Shown here piece by piece: positions 46,101 to 58,282 of a stretch of 64,000 nucleotides of DNA (position 1 is the stretch's first letter; each line of letters starts with the position of its first letter). Position numbers and translations under genes: made by a program. The stretch covers positions 107,501 to 171,500 of the forward strand of contig CAJFCJ010000043.1 of the NCBI GenBank assembly GCA_904063045.1, given 5' to 3'. The notes beneath the pieces are model-generated. The model did not search any database. It worked only from the letters and a program-made list of their open reading frames with translations, and was not told the origin of the DNA. Source of the stretch: Dimorphilus gyrociliatus. Taxonomy: Eukaryota; Annelida; Polychaeta; Dinophilidae.

Positions 46101-49100
46101 GGAAATTTTTTACTGGATGAGATTTATAACCAAAGAAAATTCAAACATTTCAATTTTACTACAAAGTGTTTTAATTTAATTTCGAGTGTTGATTTTTTTC
46201 AAAATGTTACATTTAGAGAAAAAATCACTGATTTGAACTTTTATATTGATAAAGCTGTTGTAAAAGTTAATGAAACTGTTAATTTTACAATTACAACTGC
46301 AACTGGTGACAATATTACGCTGGAACTGGACTATGGAGATGGAAATTCTTTTAGTAGATGGATGACACCGGATCGTATAATAAAAAGCTTAACATATGAA
46401 TATAAAATAGCTGGAAATTATAGTGCAAATGCTATTATGAAGAACAGTGTCAATCAGTTATCTTTCACCATAACTCCAAAGATAATTGTTCAAGTACCAA
46501 TCTTTGAATATACAATTAAGGCACAGTACATTGGAAGTTTAGATGAACAGCCACTAAACTTTTCAATTAGTGTTAACAAAGATTTACTTGCTCCTACAGA
46601 TGTTTTCTGTTTCTTTCAACCAAAGTTGAATGAAGTGAATAGTAAATTTTTCTATCAACCAGAATTGACAAGTTTAAAATCATTGACTTTTAGTCATTAT
46701 TATTTAAAAGATGATATTGGAAGAAATATTTCAGTAAATATAACATGTAAAAATCTTGTTAGTGAATTTGAAAAAATTTTTAATGTAACAATTTTTGAGA
46801 AAATAAGAATTTTACAGTTGAAACTTAACAAATTGGCTTATATGAGAATGGAAAGTGTACCTTTAGAGATAACAGTTCGAAATGGTTCGTCTGTTATCTA
46901 TACAATCTATCAACAGACATTGTCTATTATAAGGGAGAGACACCCAAATTTATTTGCTACTGATCAATCATTAATCAGTTCTTTGGAATTTTCAAATATT
47001 GGAAATTATTCTGTAACAGTTGTTGCAGAAAATGAAGTAAGCAAAGAAAATGAAACAATTACAGTGATCATTCAGAACAAGATTGAAAATATTTCTCTTG
47101 AAGCAAACAAATCAATATTATGGACACCAGGAGTTATTTCATATAGGCTTTATTCTGAATCTACTCAAGACATTCTTAAAGATGTTCACTGCTCTTTTAA
47201 TTTTGGTAATGGTATGTCTTCAGAGAAATTTATACCAGTTTGGCTACCATTTACATCATTTGCATATGATTTTTACTTTCCAAGAACTGCTATTGGCAAT
47301 TTAACAACCAATCTGGTTTGTAGCAATTTACTATCAAACAAACAGCTGAATACAACAACAGAAATTATTTTGGATGCTGTAATACTAGAAGATATAAGGG
47401 ATAATGGAACTGTCCTATTGACTAATCAAACAACTATTATAACTGAAATTAAAAGAATGGGTACAAATTCCTGTTTTATCTTTGATCTTGGTGATAAAAA
47501 TTCAACAAAATTAGCATTTGGAGTTAATGATATTTGCAGAGATTATGCATCTGATAGACTGATAACTTTTACCAAAATTCCATATCAACAAAATATCATA
47601 ATTTTCAATCATATTTATGAAGAGATAGCTTACTACAATGTCAAAGTTCATGCTTTCAATCATATTACAAATGATGAGAAGACTGTTAGAACACGTGTTC
47701 TTGATTGGTATTGCTATAGTCCAAATGCATCTGTACCAACTGAATACACTTTTCCAGATAAACCACAAAGGTTGATGAAAAGTATACAATTTGAAATACC
47801 AGTAAACATCAGTTGGGATTGCATGAAAACTGATAAAGTAATATACCAATGGAAAGTCTTTCAGTTACCAACAAATTCTCTGACATTTCAATCAACTAAT
47901 AAAACTTTGCAAATAAAAGAAAGACAACTTGAATATGGCAGTTATAGAGTGGAATTTTTCATATATATGCTCAACAATCTGGATGCAAATAATGCATATG
48001 AATACTTTTTTGAAATTATACCAACTCCACTACATGCAGAAATTCTAAATGGAAATTGGACTAATGTCGAATATGATATCAACCACACTGTCAATGCCCA
48101 AATACTCAGCTATGATCCTGATAATGATATTGATGATAAATTGAAAGGTATTACTTTTCAATGGCATTGTAGAAGAGAAGATGAACAATTATCTTCATCC
48201 TCAAACATTGTGAAGAAAGGAACAAATTTACAAGATGTTCCACCAACTCTAAAAGAATTCAAAGACAATGGTGGATGTTTTGGAAATGGTCCAGGTTATA
48301 TTGATAATGAATCTAAAGGCATATTAACTGTCAATACTTATTACATGATACCAAATACAACATATGTTTTAACTGTAAAAGTTCTATCAGACATTGGAAA
48401 TAGAGAATCAACTTTTGAGCAGGTTCTTTATTTGAAATTGACCTCCAAACCACTACTAAAATTAAAGTAAATTCTTTTCTGTATAATGTTTCATTTTAAC
48501 TTTTTTTTACCAATTTTTTTAGATGTGAAAAGAATTGTTTAGACAAAGCTGGACTTTCATCATCAACAATTTATCAAGTGGTATGTTTGTCAAAGTGTTC
48601 TAGTTTGTACTGGAAAATTGTCTATAATTGGAAAGTGTTTGTCAATTTGAACGAAACATGGACTATTGTTAATGATTTACATGATAGAGTTATTGGAAAT
48701 TTATCCTGGAGTATGATTGAAATCAAGGAACAATCACTTATTCCTGGAACTTATCATAATTTAGTTGCTGAGGGTAGAATGGAAGAAATTGGTGGTGAAA
48801 CAGGCTTTTCAAATATGACTTTCCTTGTAAATAAACTACCATCAGGTGGAAAGTGTTATTGTAAACCTAATGCTGGTTTTGCATCAATTACCAATTTTGA
48901 GATAAATTGTCCAGGTTGGAAAGAATTTGAAAAGGCTATTGATTCACCAGGTTTAAATTATCGATATAGAGCTAGGCCTAAAGGAGCAAAGACAAGTCTT
49001 CTTTTGTATTTTTCATTCCAGGAAGAGCCTGTCTATGTTATGTTACCTGTTGGCGATCCAAGAAACCAGATAACTGAAGCACTAGTCACTATAATTGATT

Positions 49101-52100
49101 CTGTTGGTGATTCTTTTGATTTTATGTTTGAAGTTCAGGTTCAACCACCCCCAGAACCTGAGGAAAAGTTGCTAGATCTGGTTATAGATGTTGTTTCGGG
49201 TGGGCTTTTAAATCAACAATTAAAGAATGGTAACTACACTCAAGTGTCATCTACTATTTATTCAGTTGCATCAATACTCAATGCAAATCTTAATAAATCA
49301 TTAGAGAAGACAAATAATGAAACAGAAAATGAAATAGCTCAAAATGCATGTGAAAAGAGAATAAAGAGAATAAAGGCAAGAAAACAAATGATTGATTATT
49401 CTGTAAATGTTCCTTTTAAATCAGTTGATGAAATGGAACAAAATAATGAATTGATTAATTCTCTAGTATACAAACCAAAAGAAGTAGACATTGGATCACA
49501 GGTATTAAAACTCATTAAAAAGTAAAAATTCCAATCACATTCTCTTCCTTTCCAGATGATTGTCACTGATCAAATAGGCAAGCTAAACAATGTCTTAAAT
49601 ACAGAACAAGTCCCACCAAAACTGAAGAAACAAATATCAATAAGTATGAGAATTGATAGAGTAAATGATGAAACAAATAAACATTTCTTTTACAAAACTA
49701 GGCCTTCTAGAAACCTGTATACTTACAACTACAGCTGCTGACGCCTATAAAGAAGATGCAGAAAAAGAGGAACAATACAAACTTGAAAAAAATAATACAA
49801 AGTTTTTTTGTGACATCATTTCCAAAACTAGAAATCTAACAACAATACTCAATACCACAAATAATAGCAGGCAATCTTTGAATACAACTAGTGGAAAATT
49901 GGAAAATGTTATGACAAAAGTTATTGGAGTTATCAACAATGTTACTGATGAATTGCTATTTGAACAAAAAGAGGATGAACCAGCATTGAACATTGAATTT
50001 GAACAGATGAGTATCAATATTGAGAAAGCATCTATTAATAGAGTGAAGGAAAGCAGTTACAATTCAACTTTGGTTAGTAGAATTGAACTCTTTTGACAGT
50101 GAAAATAATTCATGTGTGACTAAAAGATTAATCATGTCCAGTATTAATCCATATATGTGGGACAAGTCAGCAAACAATGTAACATCAACAGTAACTGAAT
50201 TTATTGTTCAACCTTGTAATGAATTAACAAAAACAGCCACCAGAAAGAAAAGAAGTATTCATGAACAATCTACAACCAACTTTTCCTTAACTCTGAACAT
50301 GAAGAACAAGGGCCAAGATGTTCAGTATGTAAACACAACCAAAAAATCAGCCATCCACATACTTAATGCAACAAAGAATATCCTGCTACTCAGTTTTAAC
50401 CTAAAACCTACAGATGTGATATCAGTTCTGATTGGTTTTGACAAGAGACCAGTTAATGATCTGAATAATGGATCTTTTATTGTTCCAAATTTAAACAAGA
50501 CCTGTTCTACAAATCTTAACCAAAATGATTGTGATGAATATAAAAGAACAATTATGATTAAACCCAGTCAAAATCATAAAATCATGGTTGTTGTCTACTG
50601 TTCAAACTGTTCAGATAAACTACTCAATTATAGTTTAAAAATTGCTTACCCATCATGCAAAGTATGGAGGGATGATAGTTGGAAAGAAGATGACAATTCC
50701 TGTAAAATTGACAAACAAACAACAGTCACCAAAGCAAGATTTACAAGTAATCTATTTGGAAGTTTAGGAGCTGGACTAGATCTTGCACCAAATCTTATAG
50801 ATTTTGATACAGTATTTGATGACTTTGCTAGTAAACTGGCTGATAATGCAGCAGTATTTGGAACAGTTTGTTCACTATTTGCCCTCTTTATTCCTTTGGC
50901 AATATTGGTACGAAAATTAGACAAAAAGGATCAATTTCTGTGGACACCAATGCCATTGTTGGACAATTATGAAGAAGATAAACATGAATATGAAGTACAT
51001 ATCCACACTGGGAGTAAAAAGGATGCTGGCACTCAGTGTAGAGTTAATTTAACATGTTATGGGAGCCTTTGCAACACTGGTAATCGAGTTCTAGCTTCCA
51101 GCAGAGTTGTAACTTTTGATGCAGGAACAGTTAGGTCATTTCTAATGAAAACAAACTGCAATATTGGATCAATAGTTTGTATAAAAGTATCTCTTGAAAG
51201 AATGCCTTTTGCACTGGAAGAGTATGATCCTTGGTATTTATCAAGAGTAGTAATTGTTGATAAAGCTGAGAATATTTGGTATAATTTTGACTGTGAAAGG
51301 TGGTTATCTCCTTTTCATGCAGATTGCGAAACTGAAAGAGTTCTTCTTGCAACTAGGCACACAAATCAACCTCATGTAGATCAATTGTTTAAAAGGAATA
51401 TTAAAAGAAAGTTGACTGATGATCATTTATGGATATCAGTTGGAGCTAGGAGAACAAAATCCAAATTCACAAGACTTCAACGTTTGTCAGTTTGCTTTGT
51501 TGCTCTTTTCCTGTCTATGATTGCCAGTTGTATGTTTTATAAAAATTCTGGAGAATCTAAAGCTCAAGTTGGATTGACATTTGGTCCAGTTACATTTACT
51601 GTTTATGAATTGTATGTAGGATTTGTTAGCAGTATCATTATATTCCCTGGCTTGGTTGTAATAACTCTACTATTCAATTCTAAAAGATGGAGAAAATTTA
51701 CTATTCCATTGGCATGGACAATCACTTTTCTTACAGCAGTTGCAGCTGCATTCTTCACAATATTATATTCTATCCAATGGGGTAAAGATAAATCCTTAAA
51801 GTGGTACTGTCATTCTTCCTATCTTTTATACAAAGTGTCATTCTTGTTCAGCCTGTAAAAGTCATTCTTGTTGCAGTTTTACTAACATTTTTGTTCAAAA
51901 AAGATTCAGATCTTAGTGAATATGAAGAAGAAATTGGAGATATGAAGAAGTTGGAAACAGAAGATTTATCTCACATTCCTAAAGGTAAGTGAAAAAAAGC
52001 TATTTTTTTTGTTTTTGTATTCAGATTTATAATTTTTTTTTTAATAAACAAAAAAAACAGAATTAAATATTCATCAAAGACTAAAAACAGCATCAGAAGA

Positions 52101-53893
52101 ATGCCATGCCTCAAAAACTGACAAACATCTTGAGAATAAAATGCATAATATGCTTAAGAATATTACTCTTCATGCAATCTATCTAATCTTTATCATCTTT
52201 ATATGCTATAGCAATCAAAATCCAATAACTTATTATCAGAATAGGTCAATTTACAAATTGATACCAAATCTTCAAAAAGTAAAAGACTATGACAATTTCT
52301 GGAAATGGCTAAAAACTGATGCTCTACCACAACTTTATCCAAAGACATATTATAATAAAATGAATCTTTCTATTTATGATCAAAAACATACAAGTGAATT
52401 GAATCATATGAGATTCTCACCTGTCAGACTCTTTCAAACCAGAGTAAAAGAACAAAAATGCAAAACTATTACAAATTTTCAAAAATTGTTTTCTAATCAT
52501 AGCTGTTTTGGATTTTATTCAGCAACTAATCGACTTGAAAAGAATTTCTCTACTCATTGGGCTGACTTTAATGTCAATGATACACACAATGCATTTATAT
52601 ATTCAGTTAAAGACCAAGGCTATTCAATTTCATTGGGTCAGAAGGCCGATAATGCCCATGAAATTCTAGATGAATTGAAAAAATATGGTTGGCTGGACCG
52701 TCAAACCCATCTGATCAAATTGGAGTTCACAATTCTAAATCAGGAGACAGTTTGCCAGGCATCTTGGAAATTTGAATTTAAAATAATAGGAGGAATAATA
52801 ATAAAGGTTCGAAGTGACTCCTTACAACTTTATAGATACACAGGAGTGGGTGGTTTAGTTTCCCTTATCTTTGAAATATGTTCTCTGTTAATATGGATTT
52901 TCTTGGTTATTCGATGTCTGTACAACTTTATCAAGCATTCAGAAATTCCTGGTTTACTCTCACTGCTCTCCTATATATGTTTCATATGGTCCATTGGTCT
53001 TTATATCTGGAGAACAATTATTGGACTAAAAGCAGTAGAGAATGTAATGAATTCCAAATATGAATATGTAGATATGTCATTATTTTTTAATGCTCATGAA
53101 TACTTTATGATATGCATTGGATTTTGTGGTTTTTTCGGTATGATTCATATATTGACCATGCTGAAAATCTCCAGAACAATTTCAGTTCTTGTAAGTACCT
53201 TATTAAAATCCAGGAAAGAATTAATGGCAATAGGAGTTTGCTGTTGTATTGTTTTTATTGGCTATGCCAGTTGCGGTTACATTATTCTTGGCACAAATAC
53301 AGAAAATTATAAAAGTTTCAAACACACATGCTTTGCATTAATTGTCACCATTTTTGGACATTTGGACTTTGAAGTATTATCTGCTACAGCAGGCTCTCTG
53401 GGTAAAGTTTATATTACATCCTATGCATCTATAATGACATATCTCATCTTGAATATTTTTATAACAACTTTAAATGAATTTTTGACTGCTGTTAAACTTG
53501 ATCCAACTGTACTACCTGAAGATCATAAAGTATTCAAATATATTATCAACCAATTTAAGAAAGTCTTTTCCAAAGATGATCAATCAGAGAAAAGGCTTAA
53601 AGAATTTGATAACACAAAATTTAAAGGTTTGTCCTTATTCTATTTTTTAAAAAATTCTTTAAATTCTGAAAATTTTTGTAGCACTACACAAAAAAATAAA
53701 TGATTTGGATCAGATTACCTCTATGTTAGAATCCTCCATAGATTTTGAATTGTTTGATATGGTAATGACTAGCTATGTTTGGCAGTCGGTAAAGCAATCT
53801 GATAAAAAAGTGGCCAGTGATCACATTGGTCAAGATAGTGAGCAGCTAGAAAACGAATTGATCAATATTTTTGCAAATGTAAGAAACAAATAA
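36160..53893 (+). CDS. Giant mosaic polycystin-1-like receptor/channel
   Basis: About 24 exons with GT...AG introns of mostly 55-80 bp. Exons: 36160-36456, 36533-37413, 37486-37805, 37877-38085, 38148-38328, 38392-38839, 38902-39363, 39438-39591, 39663-39961, 40029-40146, 40223-40391, 40444-40649, 40704-40988, 41044-42087, 42157-42366, 42429-42665, 42872-43033, 43109-43993, 44059-48466, 48523-49501, 49556-49643, 49702-51983, 52061-53626, 53682-53893. Phases agree at most junctions checked. Order: discoidin/PAN/lectin ectodomain, Cys repeats, PKD-like repeats, REJ, GPS, PLAT, multi-pass channel. The first exon begins inside a discoidin domain with no signal peptide, so the true 5' end is missing or lost at the LTR. 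One-base frame breaks are inferred near 50080 and 51804. By homology: a membrane receptor-channel sensing extracellular ligands. Confidence 0.85.
40223..42665 (+). other. Polycystin ectodomain part 2: lectin, PAN, discoidin, fibrinogen-C, fucolectin
   Basis: 40223-40649: second C-type lectin (FTWQDGSLL, WIKLSCSS, FLFSCEK). 40704-40988: PAN (FDCLMACNEE, LTCISFTF, KDCILYS). 41044-41500: F5/8C ending MNIELYGC. 41510-41990: fibrinogen C-terminal domain (CFEDWTVLGQ, FESSNQFWAGNQLATYLT, CRIDLWTKDG, FFAIDSDN, GWWFLNDSCLSTNL). 42157-42665: fucolectin/tachylectin-4 domain (NIAIGKHAF, NLAIDG, DPWWVVNLF, VTNRKDCC, then LRLSLCEVEI). Each is a carbohydrate- or protein-binding fold; calcium and sugar residues were not checked one by one. 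Confidence 0.75.
42872..44490 (+). other. EGF-like exon and three copies of an unrecognised Cys domain
   Basis: 42872-43033 encodes a Cys-rich EGF-like exon (ESCESDSNCVEP, CLPQ, CQCSVY). Then three consecutive units of about 145 residues each end in the same pattern: C..SFFCG...KCVSMSSLVNCQP (to about 43550), CEDDLFVCFR...LCLDMDKYKNCTP (to 43993), CSEYKFLCFK...CTDMETVINC (to about 44480). The bodies are beta-rich with N-glycosylation sites. I recognise no named family. Confidence 0.6.
44490..49150 (+). other. PKD-like repeats followed by REJ domain
   Basis: Five or more PKD-type strand endings recur: YNVTLTAWNEVAS, YQAFVRARNEF, YSANAIMKNSVN, YSVTVVAENEVS, YNVKVHAFNHI, each some 600-800 bases apart (double the usual unit, so degenerate units alternate). 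The REJ module starts at about 47700 (NISWDC, QLEYGSYRVEF, LSYDPDNDIDD, FQWHC) and continues in the next exon (LVNKLPSGGKCYCKPNAGFA, FEINCPGW), as in polycystin-1 and sea urchin sperm receptor for egg jelly. Confidence 0.8.
49556..50760 (+). other. GAIN/GPS region with a degenerate GPS
   Basis: A 58-bp intron (49644-49701, donor GTATGA, acceptor AAACTAG) joins QISIS to LLETCILTTTAA. The GPS starts SCKVWRDDSW...SCKID (about 50655-50715), but the usual second Cys pair and the H-L-T cleavage site are replaced by TTVTKARFTS. A dibasic RKKRS motif at about 50245 could be a furin site. A frame change near 50080 separates the two halves of this exon. Confidence 0.65.
50820..53893 (+). other. Polycystin membrane region: TM1, PLAT, channel
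   Basis: TM1 (AVFGTVCSLFALFIPLAILV) is followed by a PLAT/LH2 domain (YEVHIHTGSKKDAGTQCRV, DPWYLSRVVIVD, CERWL). More TMs follow, then the polycystin signature (K)SLKW...LSFIQSVILVQPVKV, split by a missing base at about 51804. 52141-53600 has TM6 and the large extracellular loop (HMRFSPVRLFQ, LYRYTGVGG), then channel helices and pore (CCIVFIGYASCGYIILG, IFGHLDFE). The last exon (53682-53893) is a short helical tail. Confidence 0.85.
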
Positions 53894-53894
53894 A

Positions 53895-54400
53895 TATACA
53901 ATATACAATTTGAAAACTTCACTTGACACTTTGAATATAAATTTCACTGGCTTTGTAGCAAAACTGCAATAGCAGTTGTTATATCTGGCATAGATTGTAT
54001 CAAATTACAAATAATAATTACAATATAATTTTAATAGTCTTTATATGAAATTTTGTGATTGTACAAACAACTTATTAGTTAGGCATGTAACATGTCTAAC
54101 TTGATGTGCTCAGCGAAAAGATCTCCCCTTCTAATAAATCTTTTTAAAGTAAATTATTTTGATAGAAAATTTGTAGATTTTTTGATTAAATAGGTTTGTT
54201 TAGTGAATTTTTTCTCCTGTTTTCATTTTCATTGATATTTGAATTGATAAAAAGTTTATCTGTTATGTTATTTCTATAATTGAATATGGAGATGAGACTT
54301 TAATACTGTACAACTTTGGTTATATTTTACATGCTTGAACTCTATTATTTTATGCAACATATACATGTCCATCTTAAAACCTACGCAAGAAAATGCTATA
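53895..54400. other. 3' flank of the polycystin gene
   Basis: The stop codon is embedded in AACAAATAAATA, so an AATAAA signal overlaps the end of the reading frame. No other gene was seen. Confidence 0.4.
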
Positions 54401-54965
54401 ACATTGGCCAAACATAAGTCTGATTAGTCAGCTTCAAGGCTCATCTTTAATTACCAATAAAGGTTTGGCCAAGTTATAATTTAATTAACTTGCCTAGGGT
54501 GTGGCCAAGTTATAATTCAATTAACCTTCCTAAATGTTCAACCTTGTAACATCCTGTTACTAAAGATAAATATGAACTACACATTTTGGCAACTGTAAAG
54601 TGATGATTGGATGTCAGAGACAAACCTCAAAGTATATAAATCCTCATTATTCTCATTTGGCATGCAGCTTCCATCTGGACCCAAGGACCTGGGAAAATCA
54701 TCTGGAAACAACCTCCACTGGAACCATCCATCTACTCCTCAACATTGGAAGACAGTTTGGTAATTTGGCAACCTGCTTTTACAAACTATCTACTCTGCTA
54801 TCGAACTCTCATATTGTTACTTGCTTAAGTATTATTATTGCGAATAAACTGTTTTAATTTAAACATTTGTTTAAAGGTTCGAGTAGAACCAGTATTGTTA
54901 TAACTTGCAAACGCATAGATTTTGCCAGCAAGAGCAGTACAATACCATCAGAATTCCAATCCAGA
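54400..54965 (+). mobile_element. LTR plus leader, family 2
   Basis: Contains two GGCCAAGTTATAATT(T/C)AATTAAC units (54470-54530), a TATA motif (GTATATAAATCC near 54635) and AATAAA (near 54843). The sequence after it matches, in reverse, the gag-start fragment at 27690-27790. The presumed ATG is TTG here. No pol sequence follows. Confidence 0.55.
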
Positions 54966-54969
54966 TTTT

Positions 54970-55745
54970 TCTTATCTTCAAAATAGACGGTATGATTAGC
55001 AACTTTTATGATGTGATTATTTGTATATAAAAGAATCTGATGAATGTATTAATCATCTTTCACAATTCCATAAACAGTGATATTTTGTTAAGTTTCCTTT
55101 TAAATTTATTATATAGTCTAGAGCTCCTGGTTTCAAGCTATTTTTTGTAGAAAAAAAACAAATGAAATGATTCATTGTCTTAGTTGCAATTTAGCTCCTT
55201 TCATCCAGCATATACTTCAAGGTAAACAAAAGATCTTTCTTCTACAGCTTCAGCTGGTACCATCAGTGTAGAATAAATGGCTTATTTTTGCCTGTCTCTA
55301 GTAGACTCTTTACAAATTTATTGAGGTCCAGTGCAAATGTACCTGTTAGCAAATATTTCCAACCCTGAAAACTTTTTGGAAAGGGACAGGTTGAAAATTT
55401 GAATGGATTAATTGTTAGAAGGGCTCCAATTTAGGGTTAGGGAATATAAACAACACAGATATTACACTCAACTTCAGAAATGTTAAGGTAGGTTTCTTCC
55501 CCCCAAATGTACATTTGAACCACCACCAAAATTTATTACAAATAGAAAATGATGAAATTTTTAATTATAATGTAAACTTTTTCTCTACTGAAATTCTTTG
55601 CCAATTTAATTTTTCAATAAACAGCAATAATTTAAATGTCTTTTTGCAGAGATAGGGTTAGGTACAAATTATGAACTTCTTCTTAAACCTTTTGACTAAT
55701 TGCTTCAATGAAAATATACCTTAAGCAAGCAGAATAACAGATCGT
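54970..55745. other. Spacer, no gene
   Basis: AT-rich. A TTTAGGGTTAGGG motif near 55432 resembles the MITE interior. Ends at the target duplication of the MULE at 55752. Confidence 0.35.
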
Positions 55746-58282
55746 TTAAGGGGTGCAGTGACATTTCGGCCCAGGACAGTTTGGCCCACTTTTGGACATT
55801 TTGGCCCATTTGGGACATTTTGGCCCATTTTATGACTTTTTGAGTTAATTATGAATTAAATACAAGGAATAAGAAAAAGCAAATCAATTTTAAAATTAAT
55901 AAAAAATATAATAAGTAATATAATATAGTAATTCCAGATATAAAATATTTTCAGAATAATGGATACCAGTTTTCCTTATTTCTCAAGTATATTTTACATT
56001 GCTTTACAATTTCCTTTTCCTGTTTTAAGAAAAAGTAGAAACCATATTTCTTTTCTTCATTTATCATAGAAGCTTAAATAGAAATTACAACATGAATTTG
56101 AAAAACTGTTGGAAGTGTGGATTAAGATTTCATTGGACACAAAGAAAATTCAGATGCAAGTTGTGCAGACATTTTTATCATACAAAGTGTTCAAAATGTA
56201 AGTAAACTCTTTAACTTTCTCAGGTATAATGCTATATCACCTATATATTAAGATGCAGTTTATTGTCCTGATTGTCATGATGTCAGGAAACAAAAATTAT
56301 TTATTAAATTTAAGAAAATAGATAATTATTGTCAGAGTAAAATTCATCCAGAATATGATGAAACTGTTGTTAATTTATAATCATCAATGAATAATACAAG
56401 TGAAATGAATACAAATCAGGTAATTTCATTTGTTCAAAGATATTATTATTTCACCATAAATTTTAACAGTTAAGACTTTCCTTTGACTTCAATTCACCTG
56501 AATCACCAAACAATGAAAAAGAGTTGAACTTTCCTGAAGATGGACAAGACATGGCAAAGAGAGTTGATATAAGTGATGAAACTTCATTTGAGATGGATAA
56601 GCAGTATAACATCATGGAAACAGAAAGAGATGATTTCAAAATAGTTATAGGTGGAAGTACAAAAAATAAAGACTTACTTCTACACAAAAACTGTTCATAT
56701 TCTGTAAAAAGAAAAACTGAAAGTTCAATCACCTGGAGATGTACTCAGAGATATGCCAAAGCTCCTTGTCCTGCATACATATTACAAAAGGGATCAAAGT
56801 TCATTGTAAAAAATGAAAATCATCTTCATAAATTGCATAAAAACATAGAAAGTGTTCTTCAATCAAGAATGGACTTGAAAGAAATGGCAACTGGTGACAA
56901 TGGAAAAACTGGTAAAAGAATAGCAGAAGATATTATCCTTAAATTTAAAGATAGTATTGAAGACTTGCCAGAACTAGAATCATTAAGAAGAAAAGCTTCT
57001 AGATATAAAGAGAGTAAAAGACCAAAGCATCCAAGACATTTAGATTTTGAAATAAATCTGGATGAAATTCCATTTGATTTCTTATTGAGAGATATGAAAG
57101 AAAAGAAAAAGCATTGTATTATATTTGGCACAAATCATCAAATAGAATTACTGGAATGTTGTAAAATTTGGTTCATTGATGCAACTTTTAAACTTGACAG
57201 AGATCCATTTTATCAGCTGTTTTCAATTCATGGATTCTTGAAAAAACATGATGAATATCAACAGGTTCCATTGGTCTATGTTCTGATGAGTAGCAAGAAG
57301 AAAAGCTCTTATATTGCTGTATTTCAGGTTTGAGATATTTCAGTATTTTAATCACTTTTAATTTATCATTTTTCATTTGAAAATAGGAGATAAGAAAATT
57401 AATCAATGATAAAACTCCCAGAAAATGTGTGCTTGATTTTGAAAAGGCTATATGGATGGCACTTAAAGAGCAATTTCCCAATTATGACCTTCAAGGATGC
57501 TCTTTTCATTTGAAACAAGCAGTTTTGAGGAACATTCAGGTAGATTAAACAATCATATAAAGAAAATAATTAAATACTTATTTTATTAGAAACTTGGATA
57601 CATTACTGATTATAAAGAAAATGGGTACAAAGGAAAAATGTTACAAAAATTAATGTGTTTGGCATATCTGCCTTCAAATTTTATTGAACAAAAGTTTGTC
57701 CAACTAAGAGAAGAACTTTGTGAAAAGAAATTGTTTACAGATTTGCTTGAATATATAGAAGTAACATTCATTAAAAGCAGTACTTGGCCTCCTCAATTCT
57801 GGTCTGTTTATCAATTAATTGTGAGAACAAACAATCATGTTGAGGCATGGCATTCCAGACTCAACAAAAATTTGAAAATGGATGAGAACTTTTATTCTCT
57901 AATAAAAGAATTGAAAAGAGAAGCTGAATTAGTAGAGATCTTTGAAAAGTTATTGTCTGAAAAAAGTTGAGAAAAATACAGAAGAAAAAGTATAAAGATT
58001 TAGAATTTAAAATATTACAGTTGTGGAGTAAATTTGAAGAAAGAGAATTGAGTTTGGATGAATTATTGGATAGACTTGTTGATTTAAATATCTGTTAAAA
58101 TTTGTTATTTCTTGTTCTGCTTTTTAGTTATTAAACTTAACACTCCTTACTATTTGTAAATTGTTTTTTATATTAAAAAAAATAAACATAATTGTTCACA
58201 AAATAAAAATTATATTTGTCATATTTATCAATTCATAAGTACTAAACCTATCTTCAAGTGAGACACAATGCCTTTAGTATGG

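Noticed and set aside
52141-53703. Stand-alone polycystin-2-like channel gene
   Set aside because: The upstream exon end (51983) and acceptor (52060) join in phase, and PLAT/TM sequence precedes it, so it is the C-terminal part of the polycystin-1-like gene.
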